Assembly (NCBI GenBank): GCA_942493145.1
Contig: OW818679.1
Span: forward strand, 1,302,001-1,366,000
From: ENR-C20 sp942493145
GTDB lineage: Bacteria > Bacillota > Clostridia > Acetivibrionales > DTU013
Reading direction: 5' to 3'
DNA length: 64,000 bases
Every line of letters begins with the position of its first letter. Position 1 is the stretch's first letter. The translations under genes and the position numbers were made by a program. Shown one piece after another: positions 27,474 to 35,824 of this stretch. The notes beneath the pieces were generated by a model that saw nothing but the letters and a program-made list of their open reading frames with translations, made no database searches and was not told where the DNA came from.

Positions 27474-27595
27474 ATGCAATGATTGAACTGAATGAATATA
27501 ATTATGATTTAGAGTGAATATAATTGCTATTTAAGGGAAAATAATTGTTGATAATGACGATTTGCTAATATATAATAGTTAAGTGATGAGTACTC

Positions 27596-27638
27596 GTGGC
27601 CTGTAACATTTAAAACTTTAGATGTGTTACAAAACACT
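27596..27638 (+). mobile_element. MITE-like element, internally deleted copy 3 (43 bases)
   Basis: GTGGCCTGTAACATTTAAAA joined directly to GTGTTACAAAACACT gives the left and right ends of the 106-base element with the middle missing. It lies just upstream of the HTH-methyltransferase gene and creates an in-frame GTG at 27624 that is probably not used. Confidence 0.65.
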
Positions 27639-27680
27639 GGATTGTCGGATGAAATATTATGCACAGAGGAGATTTCCGGT

Positions 27681-28487
27681 ATGGATAAGGAAATTCTTAA
27701 TATGGATGAAGCTGCCGAGCTTTTCAATGTAAGTGTGAAAACCTTCATCAAGCTGCTCAAGGAAGAAAAGGTTCCTGGCAGGAAGATCGGCAGGGAGTGG
27801 AGATTCAGCAGGGCGGCACTGGTAAACTGGCTGTCGGCGGGCGACTCCCAGGCATATTCCTCAAGTGAAAGCGAAACCAAGGAGTTTTTTAATAGCGTGG
27901 CTGCCGACTGGGAACATATCAGCAGTGGATATTACGATCAATCGGTCAGGAACAGGCTGCTGGAAAGCAAACTTCTGAAAAAGGACATGAAAGTGATCGA
28001 TCTGGGTGCAGGGGATGGTTATCTGTCCAGGGCGATAGCAGGCCATGTACGAAAGGTAGTTGCAGTGGACATTTCTGCAGAGATGCTTAAGGAACTTCGC
28101 CAGAAAGCAGGGGAGGAAGGAAAGGAAAATATTGAAGTCCTTGAATGCGACGGGCGGGACATCCCACTTCCAGACTCTAGTGTAGACCTGATTTGTTCCA
28201 ACATGTACCTGCATCATATTGAAGATCCTGAAACCGCCGTAAGGGAGATGAAAAGGCTTCTGAAACCAAACGGAAAGGTATTCCTGGCAGATTTAAAGGA
28301 ACATTTCAACAGGGAACTTAAAGACCGTATGCACGATTTCTGGCAAGGCTTCTCAGCTGATGAACTGAAGGGCTGGTTCATCAAGTGTGGCTTCAAAAAC
28401 GTGAATATGGAGTTTTTCGAGGAAGAAAAGAAAACTTCAAAAGGCAGGATAGATGAAGGAGTTATAATATTGACAGCGGCAGGATGA
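27681..28487 (+). CDS. Fusion of an excisionase-type helix-turn-helix and a SAM-dependent methyltransferase
   Basis: A 268-residue protein. Residues about 5-52 (MDEAAELFNVSVKTFIKLLK, then GRKIGREWRFSRAALVNWL) are an excisionase/MerR-like winged helix. From about residue 65 it is a class I methyltransferase with motif I VIDLGAGDGYLS, acidic VAVDIS, and SNMYLHHIEDP. ATG 27681 has AGAGGAGA eight bases upstream. It precedes adenosylhomocysteinase by 68 bases, which fits recycling of its product S-adenosylhomocysteine. The substrate is unknown; metal or arsenite-type methylation regulators share this architecture only loosely. Confidence 0.82.
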   Translation: MDKEILNMDEAAELFNVSVKTFIKLLKEEKVPGRKIGREWRFSRAALVNWLSAGDSQAYSSSESETKEFFNSVAADWEHISSGYYDQSVRNRLLESKLLKKDMKVIDLGAGDGYLSRAIAGHVRKVVAVDISAEMLKELRQKAGEEGKENIEVLECDGRDIPLPDSSVDLICSNMYLHHIEDPETAVREMKRLLKPNGKVFLADLKEHFNRELKDRMHDFWQGFSADELKGWFIKCGFKNVNMEFFEEEKKTSKGRIDEGVIILTAAG

Positions 28488-28555
28488 CTGGCTGAAAGGA
28501 CTCTGATAAAACAACACCAATTGATTAATAAATATGATTATTATGGAGGATATTT

Positions 28556-29818
28556 ATGGTAAAGCATGATGTAAAGGACATTACCCTTTCACCTAAAGGA
28601 AAACTAAGAATAGAGTGGGCAGACAACCAGATGCCCGTTTTGAAGATGATCAGGGAGAGATTTGCCAGGGAAAAACCCCTTGCCGGATTGAAACTTTCCT
28701 GCTGCCTGCATGTAACGACAGAAACTGCAAACCTTATGAGGACACTGAAGGAAGGGGGCGCGGACATATTGCTTTGCGCATCCAACCCACTATCCACCCA
28801 GGATGACGTTGCGGCATCGCTGGTTGTCGATTTCGGTATTTCAGTATATGCTCAAAAGGGCGAGGACAGGGACACGTATTACAGACATCTCCTGGCAGCA
28901 ATTGAACATGGACCGGATATGACACAGGATGATGGTTGCGACCTGGTTGGACTTCTTCATTCAAACTACAGCGACACCCACCTAAAAAAGGTGATCGGTG
29001 GTACTGAAGAAACTACTACCGGCGTTATCAGGCTTAAAAGCATGCAGAAGGACGGGGCATTGCAGATACCGATAATCGCAGTCAACGAGTCTGAAACCAA
29101 GCATCTTTTTGATAACAGGTATGGAACAGGCCAGAGTACACTTGATGGATTGCTGAGGGCTACGAACGTACTGCTCTGTGGCAAAAATTTCGTGGTTTGC
29201 GGCTATGGATGGTGCGGAAAAGGCCTGGCTATGAGGGCAAAAGGAATGGGCGCCAATGTCATCGTGACAGAGGTTGACCACATAAAGGCCATTGAAGCGG
29301 TAATGGAAGGCTTCAGAGTTATGAAGCTCGAGGATGCGATGGCTGAAGCAGACATAATCATAACAGTAACAGGCGATCTTAATGTTATAGATGAGAAACA
29401 TTTCAAACTGGCAAAGAATGGCTTGATTGTGGCCAATTCAGGTCACTTCAATGATGAAATAAACATAGACGCACTGGACAAGCTTTCTGCATCAAAGCGT
29501 ACGGTCAGGGATTTCGTTGAGGAGTATACGCTCAAGGATGGAAGGAAGGTGTTCCTACTGGCAGAAGGAAGGCTTCTCAATTTGGCGGCCGCAGAAGGAC
29601 ATCCGGCCGTTGTAATGGATATGAGCTTCGCTAACCAGGCACTTGGAGCGGAATTTATCGCAAAGAACGCAGGCAAGATGACCAAACAGGTACACGTACT
29701 CCCCTGCGATATCGATTTCGAAATCGCCAGGCTGAAGCTTGAGTCCATGGGCATAGAAATAGACATACTTTCCGAAGAGCAAAAGAAGTATCTGGCATCA
29801 TGGCAGAGCGGTACATGA
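28556..29818 (+). CDS. ahcY: Adenosylhomocysteinase (SAH hydrolase)
   Basis: A 420-residue enzyme that splits S-adenosylhomocysteine into adenosine and homocysteine using tightly bound NAD. Visible marks are CCLHVTTETANLMRTL and SNPLSTQDDVAA (substrate site), NESETKHLFDNRYGTGQS, the NAD site VVCGYGWCGKGLA, and the C-terminal MDMSFANQALG. ATG 28556 follows ATGGAGG. Many Clostridia use Pfs/LuxS instead; the gene here sits right after a methyltransferase, consistent with removal of the inhibitory methylation by-product. A terminator follows the gene. Confidence 0.93.
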   Translation: MVKHDVKDITLSPKGKLRIEWADNQMPVLKMIRERFAREKPLAGLKLSCCLHVTTETANLMRTLKEGGADILLCASNPLSTQDDVAASLVVDFGISVYAQKGEDRDTYYRHLLAAIEHGPDMTQDDGCDLVGLLHSNYSDTHLKKVIGGTEETTTGVIRLKSMQKDGALQIPIIAVNESETKHLFDNRYGTGQSTLDGLLRATNVLLCGKNFVVCGYGWCGKGLAMRAKGMGANVIVTEVDHIKAIEAVMEGFRVMKLEDAMAEADIIITVTGDLNVIDEKHFKLAKNGLIVANSGHFNDEINIDALDKLSASKRTVRDFVEEYTLKDGRKVFLLAEGRLLNLAAAEGHPAVVMDMSFANQALGAEFIAKNAGKMTKQVHVLPCDIDFEIARLKLESMGIEIDILSEEQKKYLASWQSGT

Positions 29819-29876
29819 TTGATTTAATGGCACATGATTTTATTTTAATATGAGATAGTATTGACATGCTTAACAT

Positions 29877-29909
29877 AAGCCTGAGTTTCAGATGACTCAG
29901 GCTTTTTTG
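29877..29909 (+). terminator. Intrinsic terminator of ahcY
   Basis: AAGCCTGAGT at 29877-29886 pairs perfectly with ACTCAGGCTT at 29895-29904, followed by Ts. Confidence 0.9.
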
Positions 29910-30008
29910 CTGTTGAGTTTACTGAATCCATATTCCAAAATGAATAAATAAATCAAGTATTTAAAAGACTATATAATATTAAAAGGCTATATAGGGAGGA
30001 AAGCAATA

Positions 30009-30224
30009 ATGGGCAAATTTGATGGCGCAGTAAAAATCGGGTTAAGGAATAAAGAGTCTGAAAAGCTAATAGCTGTGTATCCCTTTAAGCCTGAGGGAAA
30101 TGATGCGGAAGTTGCCAAAACCGTGAGAGATTGGTATTATCAACAGGACTGCCATGCAGAAGAGGAACTGAAAAATGCATATGTTGATGTTTTAACTGAA
30201 GATGAAACAAAACTACATAAATAG
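30009..30224 (+). CDS. Small conserved-looking protein of unknown function (71 residues)
   Basis: A soluble 71-residue protein starting MGKFDGAVKIGLRNKESEKL with a GGGAGG site before ATG 30009, and containing VAKTVRDWYYQQDCHAEEEL. It has no membrane helix and no signal. It sits between two terminators, so it is a monocistronic unit. Good ribosome site, normal codon use and its own terminator support a real gene. No family is recognised. Confidence 0.7.
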   Translation: MGKFDGAVKIGLRNKESEKLIAVYPFKPEGNDAEVAKTVRDWYYQQDCHAEEELKNAYVDVLTEDETKLHK

Positions 30225-30282
30225 AGTGTCTGACCTTGCCTGTGACGGTAGGGCTATCCAACTACCAGAATAAGTTAACAGA

Positions 30283-30328
30283 GGAGCCTGGGTTCAATTA
30301 TTAAATTGAGTTCCAGGTTCTTTTATTT
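30283..30328 (+). terminator. Intrinsic terminator after the 71-residue gene
   Basis: GAGCCTGG pairs with CCAGGTTC and an inner TTCAAT/ATTGAG helix is present, followed by TTTTATTT. Confidence 0.75.
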
Positions 30329-30452
30329 AAATGTGCCCAAATCACCATATTGTAAAAATATTCAAAATGCAATATCTGTCATTATCTTACTGAACAGTAT
30401 AGCTGCAATATAGTTTTAAAAAATTGAAAATATATATTGTATTTTGAAAGTA

Positions 30453-30476
30453 GATTTGATATATTATAAGAAAATC
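30453..30476. promoter_or_regulatory. Candidate LysR-type operator in the symporter upstream region
   Basis: The 431-base spacer 30225-30655 holds no gene. GATTT at 30453 and AAATC ending 30476 form a dyad; read on the minus strand, GATTTTCTTATAATA resembles GATTTGCTTATACTA at the two LysR promoters (33546-33577 and 35561-35592). Further down, ACAATTC/GAATTGT at 30542-30563 forms a leader hairpin. The spacer is AT-rich and a sigma-A promoter cannot be fixed with confidence. Confidence 0.4.
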
Positions 30477-30655
30477 TGATACATGAATGAGCATCTCTTA
30501 TAGATACTATTTACATAAGAAATTAAAACAAAAATAACCTTACAATTCTCGCGTGGGAATTGTCTGCAAATAAAATAAACATAGGGAAAGGAGGCATACC
30601 TGTCTTAATTATTTATGTTAAAAAGTTAAAATTTTGAGAGGGGGAAATTTACAGT

Positions 30656-32179
30656 ATGTCTAGTCCACTTATATATGCCATAATATATTTTGCAATTGTA
30701 ATATTTGGCGCATGGTTCTATTTCCGCGGTAGGACAAAGACTGTGGAAGACTTTAACACAGGGGGTAAAACCCTGAAATGGTATATGGTCGCTTTTAGCG
30801 TATCACTGGTACCATTGGGATCAGGTCACACAATAAACCTGGCGGAAGCATCGGTAGTCAATGGGGCACAAATGCTCTGGTGGCCGGTTATCGTCGGCGG
30901 TTTCTTCCTACCGGTCGCTCTGTTATGGTTTGGACCGTGGCTTCGCGAACTTGGTGTGAGTTCAATGCCGGAATCCATGCAAAAGATGTTCGGCAAAAAT
31001 ATGGGTTACCTGCATGGGGCTGCTAACATTGCGTCCTGGACAGGTATCACAATGGCTGAAACAATCGTAACCGGTACTGCGATTTATGGCTTGACCGGCG
31101 GTGCCGTTCCATTATTCCCATGGTGTATCCTCATCGCTTTCGTTCTCATCGTAGTATATGTAATCTTCGGCGGAATTTTACAATATTCATTAGTCAGCAC
31201 TATCAATGGAGCTGTCATGATTATCGGTTCCTATCTGGCTCTGTTTATGGTCGGCGGATGGCTGGTCTCACAGGGCATGGGCTTTGATTTTATTGGAGAT
31301 CATTATATAAATCTGGGTGAGTTATGGAGACTGGAAGTATTCCGCATCACTCCTGATCTGGTGACGGGAATGATTATCCCGATTGGCGTATTGCACATCA
31401 CTGCGGCAGCGGTGACACAGGGCGTTTATGTCCCGATGTTCGCTGCGAAAAGCAACCGTGAAATCCGTAAGGCAAGCTTCCTTGCGGCAGGCGTTAACGG
31501 TATTTCTTCCTTCCCATGGGTTATGTTGGCTATGATCGGTATGGCAATTCCTGCGGTTGTAGCTATGGCACCGGAATCATTGGTTGGAAAGCTTATTGTT
31601 CAGAACCTGGCACTCACAGCGCTTCCTGCTCCTATAGTAGGGCTTCTCATGGTCTGCTTATTGTGCGCTACGCTTTCTACCGGTTCTGCGGTTATCCTGG
31701 GTAACTCACAGGTTATCGTCGACATGATCATCAAAGGCGCATTCAGACCGAAAATGAAGGATGAAACCCGCATGAAGCTGATGAGACCTATGATCATCAT
31801 CTGCGCAGCGATCGCATGCGTACCTGCATTCTTTAACGCACAGATATTTCCTGTATTCCTCTGGTGCTTCACCTTTGGAGTTCCGATTTTCACCGTTTGG
31901 TTTATCGGAATGGTTTGGAAAGTCAGTAAACCTGCAGCATGGATCACTGTAATAGCTGGATTACTTGTAAACTTCTGGTGGACCTTTGCTACTCCAAGCT
32001 GGGTAACTGGTTTTTGGGGAGCGAATGTATATCCGGTTGCAATCGTCTCTTTTGCGGTCGGCATCATATTGAACCTCATCCTGCCGGGAGAAAAAGGAAT
32101 GCTCCTCAGAGTCCGTGCGGAAAAGAAGGCAAAAGGCTTGGCGGAAGAAGGAGTTTCGTTTGATTCAATTGGGATGTAA
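30656..32179 (+). CDS. Sodium:solute symporter (SSS family)
   Basis: A 507-residue transporter with about 13 membrane segments. Family marks are GGKTLKWYMVAFSVSLVPLG in the first two helices and the sodium-site region LCATLSTGSAVILGNSQVIV in TM8. SSS proteins import organic acids, sugars or amino acids with sodium. ATG 30656 follows GAGAGGGGG. It is followed by two micro-genes and converges on a LysR gene of the aromatic island, so import of gallate or a related aromatic acid is a reasonable inference, though the sequence itself does not show the substrate. Confidence 0.88.
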   Translation: MSSPLIYAIIYFAIVIFGAWFYFRGRTKTVEDFNTGGKTLKWYMVAFSVSLVPLGSGHTINLAEASVVNGAQMLWWPVIVGGFFLPVALLWFGPWLRELGVSSMPESMQKMFGKNMGYLHGAANIASWTGITMAETIVTGTAIYGLTGGAVPLFPWCILIAFVLIVVYVIFGGILQYSLVSTINGAVMIIGSYLALFMVGGWLVSQGMGFDFIGDHYINLGELWRLEVFRITPDLVTGMIIPIGVLHITAAAVTQGVYVPMFAAKSNREIRKASFLAAGVNGISSFPWVMLAMIGMAIPAVVAMAPESLVGKLIVQNLALTALPAPIVGLLMVCLLCATLSTGSAVILGNSQVIVDMIIKGAFRPKMKDETRMKLMRPMIIICAAIACVPAFFNAQIFPVFLWCFTFGVPIFTVWFIGMVWKVSKPAAWITVIAGLLVNFWWTFATPSWVTGFWGANVYPVAIVSFAVGIILNLILPGEKGMLLRVRAEKKAKGLAEEGVSFDSIGM

Positions 32180-32205
32180 GCTTTATAAGAAGGGAGATAA
32201 AAACT

Positions 32206-32310
32206 ATGTGGATGTTGGATATCTTTATAAAAGAGTTTTGCCTGGCAATAGGTTTCTGTGTCGTATGGTATATTATCTGGAGGGTCGCAAATCCGGGTAA
32301 AACCTTTTAG
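32206..32310 (+). CDS. 34-residue single-helix membrane micro-protein
   Basis: ATG 32206 has AAGGGAGAT upstream and the frame ends TAG at 32310. The protein is almost all one helix (WMLDIFIKEFCLAIGFCVVW), with a basic end. It lies 26 bases after the symporter stop. Small accessory proteins of this size occur next to some SSS symporters; that role is inferred from position. Confidence 0.6.
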   Translation: MWMLDIFIKEFCLAIGFCVVWYIIWRVANPGKTF

Positions 32311-32330
32311 AGTATGAAGGAGGAGATATT

Positions 32331-32447
32331 ATGAACGGTGCGGTCTTAAGTGTTGCAATATATATTAGTGTATTTATGTTAATCTTGTTTGTATTGCCAA
32401 TAATCGGCGATGCTATAAACAAGAACAAACAGGACACTAAGGAATAA
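32331..32447 (+). CDS. 38-residue single-helix membrane micro-protein
   Basis: ATG 32331 has AAGGAGGAGA upstream, one of the strongest ribosome sites in the window, and the frame ends TAA at 32447. One hydrophobic helix (VLSVAIYISVFMLILFVLPI) is followed by a polar tail rich in Lys, Asn and Asp. It is 20 bases after the first micro-protein and before the operon terminator. Confidence 0.6.
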   Translation: MNGAVLSVAIYISVFMLILFVLPIIGDAINKNKQDTKE

Positions 32448-32484
32448 TTGAAACGTTAACAATAAAGTTGAATTTGAGATTTTA

Positions 32485-32542
32485 AAAAAATGCCGGTATT
32501 AGCTCAAAAATGTTATTTAAAGAGCAAATACCGGCATTTTTT
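32485..32542. terminator. Bidirectional terminator between the symporter operon and LysR
   Basis: AAAAAATGCCGGTATT at 32485-32500 pairs with AATACCGGCATTTTTT at 32527-32542. The A and T runs on both sides let it stop transcription from either strand. Confidence 0.85.
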
Positions 32543-32565
32543 ATTATCTTTGTAAACGATTATAA

Positions 32566-33498
32566 TTAATCTTTTTTGTTTTGATATGTATTGTTGATTC
32601 CCAAGGTTTTCAAAGATCTGAGTGTTTCGAGTTTCTCAACAAATATTGGAATTGAAGTATTCAGAGAATTTTTATTCCATGCGACCATAACGCTGAAATA
32701 TTTATCAGGGTGGTCGATTTCAATAAATCGAACATCATGTCCTGCAAGGTCCCGTACAGTACCTGGCAGTATTGACACCCCGAGTCCTGATTCTACATTG
32801 AACAGGACTGCATCAACATCCCAGCATAACGTGATTTTTCTTGGAGCAAAACCACTTTCGCCGCATAACTGCATTGTTTGATCATATATAAGGAAGTCGG
32901 TTTTGGGATTTAGAGTTACAAAAGATTCGTCTCTGAGAGTGGCTACTTTTATTAAGTTTTCAGAGGACAGACGGTGTTTACGATGCATTGCGACACTGAC
33001 AACATCGGTGAACAATTCCTTTGCAATGAGTTCAGGGAAACGATCGAAGCCATAGGTCATTGTAAAGCCCACGTCTATTTCATCACTCATAAGAGCCTTG
33101 TTTAGCTCTCCCCAGTTATACTGATGCAAGCTTAAATCGATATTTGGATAAGTTTCGCGGAATTCTCTGATAGCTCCAGGGAGGAAAGCCCTTTCGATTC
33201 CTCCAAGGAAACCGACCTTCAAAAACCCAGTAAATCCCTTGGTGGCCAGATAAGTTTTGTTGAGTGCTTCTTCGGCCTTTGTGACCAGCGTGTAGGATTC
33301 TTTCAATAATATCTTACCAGCCGACGTCAATTGAAGCGGGCGTTTTTTACGAATTATCAATTGAGTCCCCACTTGCTTTTCCAGCTCTGCTATCTGCTGG
33401 CTTATGGCAGATTGTGATATGCCTACATTTATAGCCGCTTCAGAAAAATTCAAGTATTCTGCAACAGCAATGAAGTATTTTAGTTTTTGAGTATCCAT
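32566..33498 (-). CDS. LysR family transcriptional regulator, first copy
   Basis: A 310-residue regulator. The N-terminal winged helix reads KLKYFIAVAEYLNFSEAA and SQSAISQQIAELEKQVG; an effector-binding domain of two lobes follows from about residue 90. It is very similar to the second copy at 34581-35519 along its whole length, with scattered substitutions (for example NVGISQ versus KVGISQ), so the two arose by tandem duplication. Their promoter regions share a block as well. It probably senses an aromatic acid or an intermediate and controls the symporter or nearby genes. Confidence 0.92.
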   Translation of the reverse strand: MDTQKLKYFIAVAEYLNFSEAAINVGISQSAISQQIAELEKQVGTQLIIRKKRPLQLTSAGKILLKESYTLVTKAEEALNKTYLATKGFTGFLKVGFLGGIERAFLPGAIREFRETYPNIDLSLHQYNWGELNKALMSDEIDVGFTMTYGFDRFPELIAKELFTDVVSVAMHRKHRLSSENLIKVATLRDESFVTLNPKTDFLIYDQTMQLCGESGFAPRKITLCWDVDAVLFNVESGLGVSILPGTVRDLAGHDVRFIEIDHPDKYFSVMVAWNKNSLNTSIPIFVEKLETLRSLKTLGINNTYQNKKD

Positions 33499-33545
33499 TC
33501 TTACTCCTTGGTTAGCTTTATAAATTTATAGAATCCTAGTAAATT

Positions 33546-33577
33546 CATTATATATTAAATTTTAGCATAAGCAAATC
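33546..33577 (-). promoter_or_regulatory. Conserved block upstream of LysR copy 1, in a 495-base gene-poor spacer
   Basis: The 32-base block starts CATTATATATTAAAT and ends ATAAGCAAATC. It is repeated with two changes upstream of LysR copy 2 at a similar distance from the start codon. The rest of the spacer 33499-33993 is AT-rich and holds a perfect dyad, TATAAG-AAATA-CTTATA near 33658-33674, and no credible gene before the 39-residue frame at 33994. Confidence 0.55.
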
Positions 33578-33993
33578 ACAAATTCATTTTTCAATAATAT
33601 TTTAAGGCAAGGAAGCCATATTTCCGGACAGTTTATACTAAAATTCATAATAAATATATAAGAAATACTTATATAAAACCATTTAAATACCATGTAAATA
33701 CCACGAAATTTATTATCGGAATAGTCGATATCTCTGTATGGTATTTTATATAAGGCCAGAAACACCCTGAAAAAGTGTGTTTATAATGAATTGTTTTAAT
33801 TATTATATAGTAATTCAGTATTATTATATAAAAAGTATTGTATATTCAATATACTTTTGATATAATGAGTACATTAGTAAAGCTAATTATAAAATAAGAG
33901 TTACTAATACAAAAGCGCTGCGGTATAGCATTCGGCATTTTATAAATGCTTTAACGAATGTAAACATATTATTAATGTTATGAGGTGGTTTAA

Positions 33994-34113
33994 ATGATGG
34001 TAATGAGAATGTTCAAATCTGGATTAGTATTACTATCAATTCTTATTATTAGTATTCTTGCATTAATGGGAGTCATTTTAGAACTTCTGAGACAGATAAA
34101 AATACGGATATAA
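33994..34113 (+). CDS. 39-residue single-helix membrane micro-protein
   Basis: ATG 33994 has GAGGTGG seven to eight bases upstream. The protein is MMVMRMFKSG followed by one long hydrophobic helix and a basic tail ending LLRQIKIRI. It is transcribed away from LysR copy 1, in the position that the transhydroxylase occupies relative to LysR copy 2. A real micro-gene is likely from the ribosome site and composition, but its role is unknown. Confidence 0.5.
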   Translation: MMVMRMFKSGLVLLSILIISILALMGVILELLRQIKIRI

Positions 34114-34202
34114 GATAAACTAATACTCAAATAAGTGATAATTTTATAAAATTGCAGGCCATTAACAATTTAAAAAAGTAAATGGCCCACTGGGAATTCA
34201 TA

Positions 34203-34562
34203 CTATTGTGATAGATGATCGGTTGATTTTAACTTTTCGCATAGCTCTATTGCCAGAAGACGACATATCTCATTAACATCCTTAATTTCCTGTATCGTTA
34301 TATTATCTACATGAATACCACAGCATATAACAAAATTACCATCAAATCTTTCTCTTATTATGCAGGACATCATTTCAGTTACAATGCCTTCTTTATGGCT
34401 TTCAAAAGAAAAGGTTTCTGGGCTGACGGCTTTTGATCCTGACGTAATTGAGCCAAGATGAGGGGTATCGCCGCCTGTTACGACGATGCATATATCCTGG
34501 CCCATTGGAATTACGATTAAGTCGATTGTAAGTCTTTTGTTCACTTTATGCAATTCAATCAT
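34203..34562 (-). CDS. lpdD: LpdD-like protein (prenylated-flavin helper of gallate decarboxylase)
   Basis: A 119-residue soluble protein. The pattern IPMGQDICIVVTGGDTPHLG, a later ESHKEG and CCGIHVDNITIQEI match my recollection of LpdD, the small subunit or chaperone associated with UbiD-type gallate decarboxylase LpdC in lactobacilli and related bacteria. It would help insert prenylated FMN into the decarboxylase that turns gallate into pyrogallol. It lies 18 bases after LysR copy 2 on the same strand. LpdC- and UbiX-type genes are absent from the window, so they must be elsewhere if the pathway is complete. Confidence 0.65.
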   Translation of the reverse strand: MIELHKVNKRLTIDLIVIPMGQDICIVVTGGDTPHLGSITSGSKAVSPETFSFESHKEGIVTEMMSCIIRERFDGNFVICCGIHVDNITIQEIKDVNEICRLLAIELCEKLKSTDHLSQ

Positions 34563-34580
34563 GATATCTCCTTAAACATC

Positions 34581-35519
34581 TTACATATTCGATGATCTTT
34601 TATTCTGATAAGAATTAATCCCCATATTCTTCATTGACCTGAGTGACTCCAGTTTCTCAACAAATATTGGTATTGAAGGATTCAATGAGTTCTTGTTCCA
34701 TGCGACCAGGACGCTGAAATACTTATCGGGGTGGTCAATGTCAATAAAACGTATGTCATGTCCTGCAAGATCACGAACAGTACCTGGAAGAATGGTTACC
34801 CCAAGTCCGGATTCCACATTGAACAGTATTGCGTCGATATCCCAGCACAAGGTGATTTTACTTGGCGAAAAGCCACCTTCGGCGCATAATTGAATTGTTT
34901 GATCATGTATAAGGAAGTCGGTTTTGGGATTCAGAGTAACAAAAGATTCTTCCTTGAGGTTGGCTACCTTTATAGAGCTTTCAGATGCCAGACGGTGGTT
35001 GCGATGCATGGCAACGCAGACAACATCTGTGAACAATTCCTTTGCAGTAAGGTCTACATAACGGTCAAAGCCATATGTCATGGTAAAGCCCACGTCTATT
35101 TCTTCACGCATAAGAGCTTTATTAAGCTCTCCCCAATTGTACTGATGCAAGCTTAAATCGATATTCGGATAAGTTTCACGGAATTCACTTATAGCTTCAG
35201 GCAGGAAGGCCCTTTCAATACCGCCAAGGAAACCGACTTTAAGGAACCCCAAAATTCCCTTGGTAGCAAGATAGGTCTTGTTTAAAGCTTCATCAGCTCT
35301 GGTGACCAGTGAGTAAGATTCTTTCAACAAAATCTTGCCAGCTGATGTTAATTGAAGCGGTCGTTTTTTACGTATAATAAGTGGAGTTCCCACTTGCTTT
35401 TCCAGTTCTGCTATCTGTTGGCTTATGGCAGATTGCGATATGCCTACTTTTATAGCTGCTTCGGAAAAGTTTAAGTATTCTGCTACAGCTATAAAGTACT
35501 TAAGTTTTTGTGTATCCAT
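34581..35519 (-). CDS. LysR family transcriptional regulator, second copy
   Basis: A 312-residue paralogue of the protein at 32566-33498 with the same N-terminus MDTQKLKYFIAVAEYLNFSE and the same domain layout. It is divergent from the transhydroxylase genes, the classic position of a LysR activator relative to its target operon, and is co-directional with the lpdD-like gene. By analogy it would bind the 302-base spacer and respond to a pathway compound. Differences from copy 1 cluster in the effector domain and the extreme C-terminus. Confidence 0.92.
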   Translation of the reverse strand: MDTQKLKYFIAVAEYLNFSEAAIKVGISQSAISQQIAELEKQVGTPLIIRKKRPLQLTSAGKILLKESYSLVTRADEALNKTYLATKGILGFLKVGFLGGIERAFLPEAISEFRETYPNIDLSLHQYNWGELNKALMREEIDVGFTMTYGFDRYVDLTAKELFTDVVCVAMHRNHRLASESSIKVANLKEESFVTLNPKTDFLIHDQTIQLCAEGGFSPSKITLCWDIDAILFNVESGLGVTILPGTVRDLAGHDIRFIDIDHPDKYFSVLVAWNKNSLNPSIPIFVEKLESLRSMKNMGINSYQNKRSSNM

Positions 35520-35560
35520 TGTTGCTCCTTGTTGAATTTTTTATTTGCATAGTTTATCAA

Positions 35561-35592
35561 CCATTATATATTAAATTGTAGTATAAGCAAAT
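35561..35592 (-). promoter_or_regulatory. Conserved block between LysR copy 2 and athL
   Basis: The same 32-base block as at 33546-33577 with two changes, 42-73 bases from the LysR start. The spacer 35520-35821 has no gene. A second shared stretch, AGAAATACTGATAT at 35683-35696, matches AGAAATACTTATAT at 33661-33674. These are the best candidates for LysR binding sites controlling athL. Confidence 0.55.
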
Positions 35593-35824
35593 CCTATATT
35601 AGATTTGTGTAAAATTTTTTAATAATTTTTTTTTAAATAACATATTGCAGAATGGAACTTTTCTTGATAAAATAGAACTATTAGAAATACTGATATTTAT
35701 ATGAGCAAAACTTATACCAGGATTCACCTAATGTTCTCATATTAATACAATGGAAACGCTTGTTGATTTAAATTCATAACATCAGGCATTATGCCTACCA
35801 ATAAAATATAAAGGAGAATTTATG

